Shown piece by piece: positions 16,779 through 19,358 of a stretch of 19,358 nucleotides of DNA; the stretch's first letter is position 1; each line of letters opens with the position of its first letter. Below the pieces are notes generated by a model, which was not told the origin of the DNA, ran no database searches, and saw only the letters and a list, made by a program, of their open reading frames with translations. Origin of the DNA: Acidobacteriota bacterium (GTDB taxonomy: Bacteria; Acidobacteriota; Terriglobia; Acidiferrales; UBA7541); the NCBI GenBank assembly GCA_003131985.1, contig PKWH01000230.1:1-19358 (forward strand). The letters are read 5' to 3'. The position numbers and the translations under genes were made by a program.

Positions 16779-16818
16779 GGAAAGACTCCTTTACCGCTTC
16801 ACGATGGTTCGACCGCCG

Positions 16819-17277
16819 CTAGTCTGCAGGAGGCGGCGTCGGAGCTGCGGGAGCACCTGTCTTCGACCGGTTCTTTTCAGTGAGCAAACCGATCTTATCC
16901 ACACCCGCGGACCGAACTTCGTCAACCGCCTTAACTACTTCGCCGTACTTTGCGCGTTGATCGGAACGCACGAAGACCGTCTTGTCGATACGGTTGGCAA
17001 GCAGGTCCTTTACCCTCGTCGTGATATCGCCCAAGCCCACCTTCGTGCTGCCCAGGAAGTAATCGCCGCTTCGGGTGACGGCCACGATGATGGCATCGTC
17101 CTTATCGGCGTCCTGCATGTCCTGAGCGTTATTTGCCTTGGCCATATCCACCGACACGCCCTTCTGCAACATAGGCGTTACGACCATGAAAATAATCAAC
17201 AGGACCAACATGATGTCGGCCATCGGAATCACGTTGGGTGAGGCCATCACTGCCGGTGCTTTGGGTTTGTATCCCAT
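16819..17277 (-). CDS. exbD: ExbD/TolR-type energy transducer subunit, copy 1
   Basis: A 152-residue inner-membrane protein related to the next gene. The membrane helix is NVIPMADIMLVLLIIFMVV with the conserved aspartate; the periplasmic domain ends in VRSAGVDKIGLLTEK. It has a C-terminal Ala/Pro-rich tail (GAPAAPTPPPAD) that copy 2 lacks. It begins 3 bases after the exbB stop, with only a weak GAAG ribosome-binding site, so translational coupling to exbB is likely. The partners are ExbB (upstream) and TonB; the complex uses the proton gradient to energise outer-membrane transport. Confidence 0.93.
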   Translation of the reverse strand: MGYKPKAPAVMASPNVIPMADIMLVLLIIFMVVTPMLQKGVSVDMAKANNAQDMQDADKDDAIIVAVTRSGDYFLGSTKVGLGDITTRVKDLLANRIDKTVFVRSDQRAKYGEVVKAVDEVRSAGVDKIGLLTEKNRSKTGAPAAPTPPPAD

Positions 17278-17280
17278 GAT

Positions 17281-18003
17281 TTACTTCTTTCCGCCCCTGC
17301 GGGTGATGAAGTAGTTGATCAACTCCATCGAGGAATTGTCCATCTCCACGTCGAAAGCTTCCACTTTGTTGGTGAAGTAGTTAAAGGTCCACACGGCCGG
17401 CACCGCGACGAGAAGGCCGAGCGCCGTGGTAACCAGGGCTTCCGCGATACCGCCAGCTACTGCCGACAGTCCGGTCGCCTTGGATGCCGAAATACCTTTG
17501 AACGCGTTAATGATGCCCATGACCGTTCCGAACAACCCTACGAAGGGAGCCGTCGAACCGATCGTGGCGAGCCCGGAAAGGCCGCGCTTCATTTCGGCAT
17601 GAACGATGGCCACCGAACGCTCGAGTCCGCGCTTGGCTGCCTCGATCACTTCTTCGTCGCCTACTTGCGCCGAAGCCGCTTGGAATTCGGAGAGGCCCGT
17701 CGCCACTACCTTGGCAATGTGGCTCTTCTTGTTCCGCTCGGCGATTGAAATTGCTTCGTCAAGCTTGTTGTCTTTCAGCGCGCCCGCGACCTGCTGGACG
17801 AAAACGCGGGACTGCTTCCGCGCTGCGCTGTACATCAGCGCCCGGTCGATCATGATGCCCACGGACCATGCGGACATGATGAAAAGAATGAAGACGACCG
17901 TTTTGGCCGGGTAGCCCATGTTGTGCCACATCGTCAGCAAATCCCACCCAACTTCCTGCTGCTGAAACATCACCAGACTGGCTAAAAGAAAATTCGAAAG
18001 CAT
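17281..18003 (-). CDS. exbB: ExbB/TolQ/MotA-family proton channel subunit
   Basis: A 240-residue membrane protein with three predicted membrane helices: residues about 35-55 (VVFILFIMSAWSVGIMI), about 145-175 (LATIGSTAPFVGLFGTVMGI, the MotA/TolQ/ExbB signature) and about 185-210 (GIAEALVTTALGLLVAVPAV). The long cytoplasmic loop is between helices 1 and 2. It forms the pentameric channel around ExbD. The start at 18003 has GGAGG 10 bases upstream. It is followed with 3 bases of space by exbD copy 1, and preceded by tonB with a 111-base gap that holds a CGGCAG/CTGCCG hairpin (18037-18055). Confidence 0.95.
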   Translation of the reverse strand: MLSNFLLASLVMFQQQEVGWDLLTMWHNMGYPAKTVVFILFIMSAWSVGIMIDRALMYSAARKQSRVFVQQVAGALKDNKLDEAISIAERNKKSHIAKVVATGLSEFQAASAQVGDEEVIEAAKRGLERSVAIVHAEMKRGLSGLATIGSTAPFVGLFGTVMGIINAFKGISASKATGLSAVAGGIAEALVTTALGLLVAVPAVWTFNYFTNKVEAFDVEMDNSSMELINYFITRRGGKK

Positions 18004-18036
18004 AGAGTTTGCTCCTCCGTTCGTACGAAACGATCA

Positions 18037-18055
18037 CGGCAGCAATATTCTGCCG
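18037..18055 (-). other. hairpin between tonB and exbB
   Basis: CGGCAG and CTGCCG form a 6 bp stem around a 7-base loop in the only sizeable gap inside the tonB-exbB-exbD run. A perfect 10-base palindrome TTCGTACGAA lies close by at 18020-18029. No U-tract follows, so it is not a standard terminator; it could mark RNA processing or partial attenuation that sets different TonB and ExbBD levels. Confidence 0.35.
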
Positions 18056-18114
18056 GTCGGCATTAACTTCAAATCAGCCCAGACCCCCAAGAGGACGCCC
18101 GAACCGTGTCCTTC

Positions 18115-18855
18115 TTAACCGCCCAAGGTAAACACAACAGAAATCGTGGTATCCACATCGACGGCATCACCATTGAGGAGTGTCGGTTTGTAGCGCCACT
18201 GCCTCACGGCGTCCATCGCGCTCTGCATCAACAACGGTGGCCCGGATATATACTTGAGATCCTGCACAGTACCGTCCTTCCCGATAATCGCATGAAGCGT
18301 CACCGTTCCGGAAATATGCGCGGTCTTCGCGATGGCTGGATATATCGGCGTTACCTCGTGAATCAAGTTTGCTTGCGCCACATTGCCGCCGACGCGAATA
18401 CGGGAAGGAGCTACCTTCGGGGGAGGCGGCAATCCCGCGCCGGTACCGCCAATGATTCCACCGAGAACACCTCCGGCCTGTCCGCCAGGAACTCCGCCCG
18501 GCACGCCACCGGTCACTCCGACAGCGCCCATATCGGGTGGCAATTCCTCTTCTTTGATCATCTCAACTTTTTTCGGGATCACAGTTGGAGCCGTCATCTG
18601 CCCGTTGTGAATTAAGCGCACCACCGGCTTTACGATTCTCTGTATCGCTGCCGCAGGAGGAGGCGGCGGGGGCGGAGGAGGAGGCGCAACAAGGAATGTA
18701 GTGAGCAATTGCTTGGGCAGCGCTTCCGTGTAGATAAGCGGGATCAGAATCATCACGAGCACGATCGCGATCTGAACCATGAACGACAACGCTACCGTCC
18801 AAGGCTTGTTGGTCTTTTTCGGGTTCGCACTCGAAATGACTAAATCGTCAAACAT
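18115..18855 (-). CDS. tonB: TonB energy transducer
   Basis: A 246-residue protein that spans the periplasm and passes energy from ExbBD to outer-membrane receptors. It has a cytoplasmic N-terminus, one membrane anchor (about 20-40, WTVALSFMVQIAIVLVMILI), ten consecutive prolines (58-67), an extended linker and a Gly-rich stretch (110-141, built on GGVPGG units), and the TonB C-terminal domain (165-246) with YPAIAKTAHISGTV and the typical SAMDAVRQWRYKP segment. The usual Glu-Pro/Lys-Pro repeats are replaced by the poly-Pro and Gly-rich linker. The start has a perfect AAGGAGGT 4 bases upstream, within the end of secF; it begins 2 bases after the secF stop, so the two are surely co-transcribed. 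Confidence 0.93.
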   Translation of the reverse strand: MFDDLVISSANPKKTNKPWTVALSFMVQIAIVLVMILIPLIYTEALPKQLLTTFLVAPPPPPPPPPPAAAIQRIVKPVVRLIHNGQMTAPTVIPKKVEMIKEEELPPDMGAVGVTGGVPGGVPGGQAGGVLGGIIGGTGAGLPPPPKVAPSRIRVGGNVAQANLIHEVTPIYPAIAKTAHISGTVTLHAIIGKDGTVQDLKYISGPPLLMQSAMDAVRQWRYKPTLLNGDAVDVDTTISVVFTLGG

Positions 18856-18857
18856 AG

Positions 18858-19358
18858 CTACCTCCTTGCAGCTGCCGTCACGCGCTTGTCGGCTGCGGAT
18901 CCGGCGCGGGCGGCAGTTCCTTGTCCCCTATACTTGTTCCACAGCACCACGATCGGCGCCGCAATTCCGAAACTGGAGTATGTACCTACCACAACTCCTA
19001 CCACCATGGCAAAAGAGAACGCTCGAAGAACCTCTCCGCCCATCAAGAACAAAACCAGAACGGTCAAAAAGGTGAGCCCGCTGGTCAAAATTGTTCGCGA
19101 CAGAGTCTGATTAATGGCCTTGTTCACCACCTGCGCGAACGGTTCGCGCCGCATCAGCCTGAGGTCTTCCCGCACGCGATCGAAGATGACGATCGTATCA
19201 TTCATTGAGTAGCCGACGAGAGTCAACAGCGCTGCAATGACCGTCAGCGAAATCTCAAAATGAAAGATCGAGAAGAAGCCCAGCGTGATCAGCACGTCGT
19301 GAAAAACGGCGATAACCGCCGCCGCGCCGTAAACCCATTCGAACCGGAAGGCAATATA
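18858..19358 (-). CDS. secF: SecF, protein-export membrane subunit (5' end outside the window)
   Basis: The visible 166 residues are the C-terminal half of SecF, cut by the window edge; the frame runs open to the last base (Y-I-A-F-R-F-E-W-V-Y...). Diagnostic segments are VFHDVLITLGFFS, LTLVGYSMNDTIVIFDRVRE (the conserved RND-type helix), and INQTLSRTILTSGLTFLTVL. Several membrane helices follow, ending in WNKYRGQG and a short basic tail. SecF with SecD uses the proton gradient to complete translocation of proteins through SecYEG. secD is expected just beyond the right edge. A GTG at 19295 is an internal codon, not the start. Confidence 0.95.
   Translation of the reverse strand, partial: YIAFRFEWVYGAAAVIAVFHDVLITLGFFSIFHFEISLTVIAALLTLVGYSMNDTIVIFDRVREDLRLMRREPFAQVVNKAINQTLSRTILTSGLTFLTVLVLFLMGGEVLRAFSFAMVVGVVVGTYSSFGIAAPIVVLWNKYRGQGTAARAGSAADKRVTAAARR

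Noticed and set aside
18020..18055. Terminator between tonB and exbB
   Set aside because: The hairpin lacks a following T run, so termination is unlikely.

Overview
The window looks like chromosomal DNA from a member of Acidobacteriota, probably a soil lineage near class Terriglobia. This rests on the overall character of the 16S rRNA gene, a VWFA-related secreted protein of the type common in this phylum, a remnant of the long ECF-like sigma family common in Acidobacteria and Planctomycetes, and a Gly/Pro-rich TonB. No database comparison was possible, so the phylum is an inference. The gene content is mostly housekeeping and envelope energetics. I see no phage, CRISPR array, insertion sequence or toxin-antitoxin cassette.

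Layout. Only the left edge is on the + strand: a sigma70-type promoter, a boxA-containing leader, a complete 16S rRNA gene (239-1772), a hairpin-rich trailer ending in a strong intrinsic terminator (about 1971-2007), then a PaaI-like thioesterase (2110-2568). There is no ITS, tRNA-Ile/tRNA-Ala pair, 23S or 5S after the 16S, so this 16S gene is unlinked. A solitary tRNA-Ile(GAU), normally an ITS gene, lies 6 kb away on the opposite strand (7915-7991).

Everything from 2575 to the right edge is on the - strand. Read in the direction of transcription from the right edge: secF (cut by the window), tonB, exbB, exbD, exbD and a TPR lipoprotein form a tight run that would supply proton-motive-force energy to protein export and outer-membrane transport. 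Next come a bifunctional (p)ppGpp synthetase/hydrolase (SpoT/Rel), a repeat-containing lipoprotein, a lipoprotein resembling an M1 peptidase but lacking the zinc-binding residues, RidA, and a frameshifted, truncated sigma-factor pseudogene followed by a terminator. Then come soluble transhydrogenase (sthA), tRNA-Ile, a secreted M1 aminopeptidase with intact catalytic residues, a small protein resembling the DNA-binding part of large serine recombinases, a secreted VWA-like protein with a degenerate MIDAS, and a small secreted protein with a CxxC pair.

The most notable points are the unlinked 16S with its orphan tRNA-Ile, the catalytically dead M1-like lipoprotein between the stringent-response gene and ridA, the decaying sigma factor, and the small recombinase-like protein. 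I found no clear evidence of a completely new multi-gene system.
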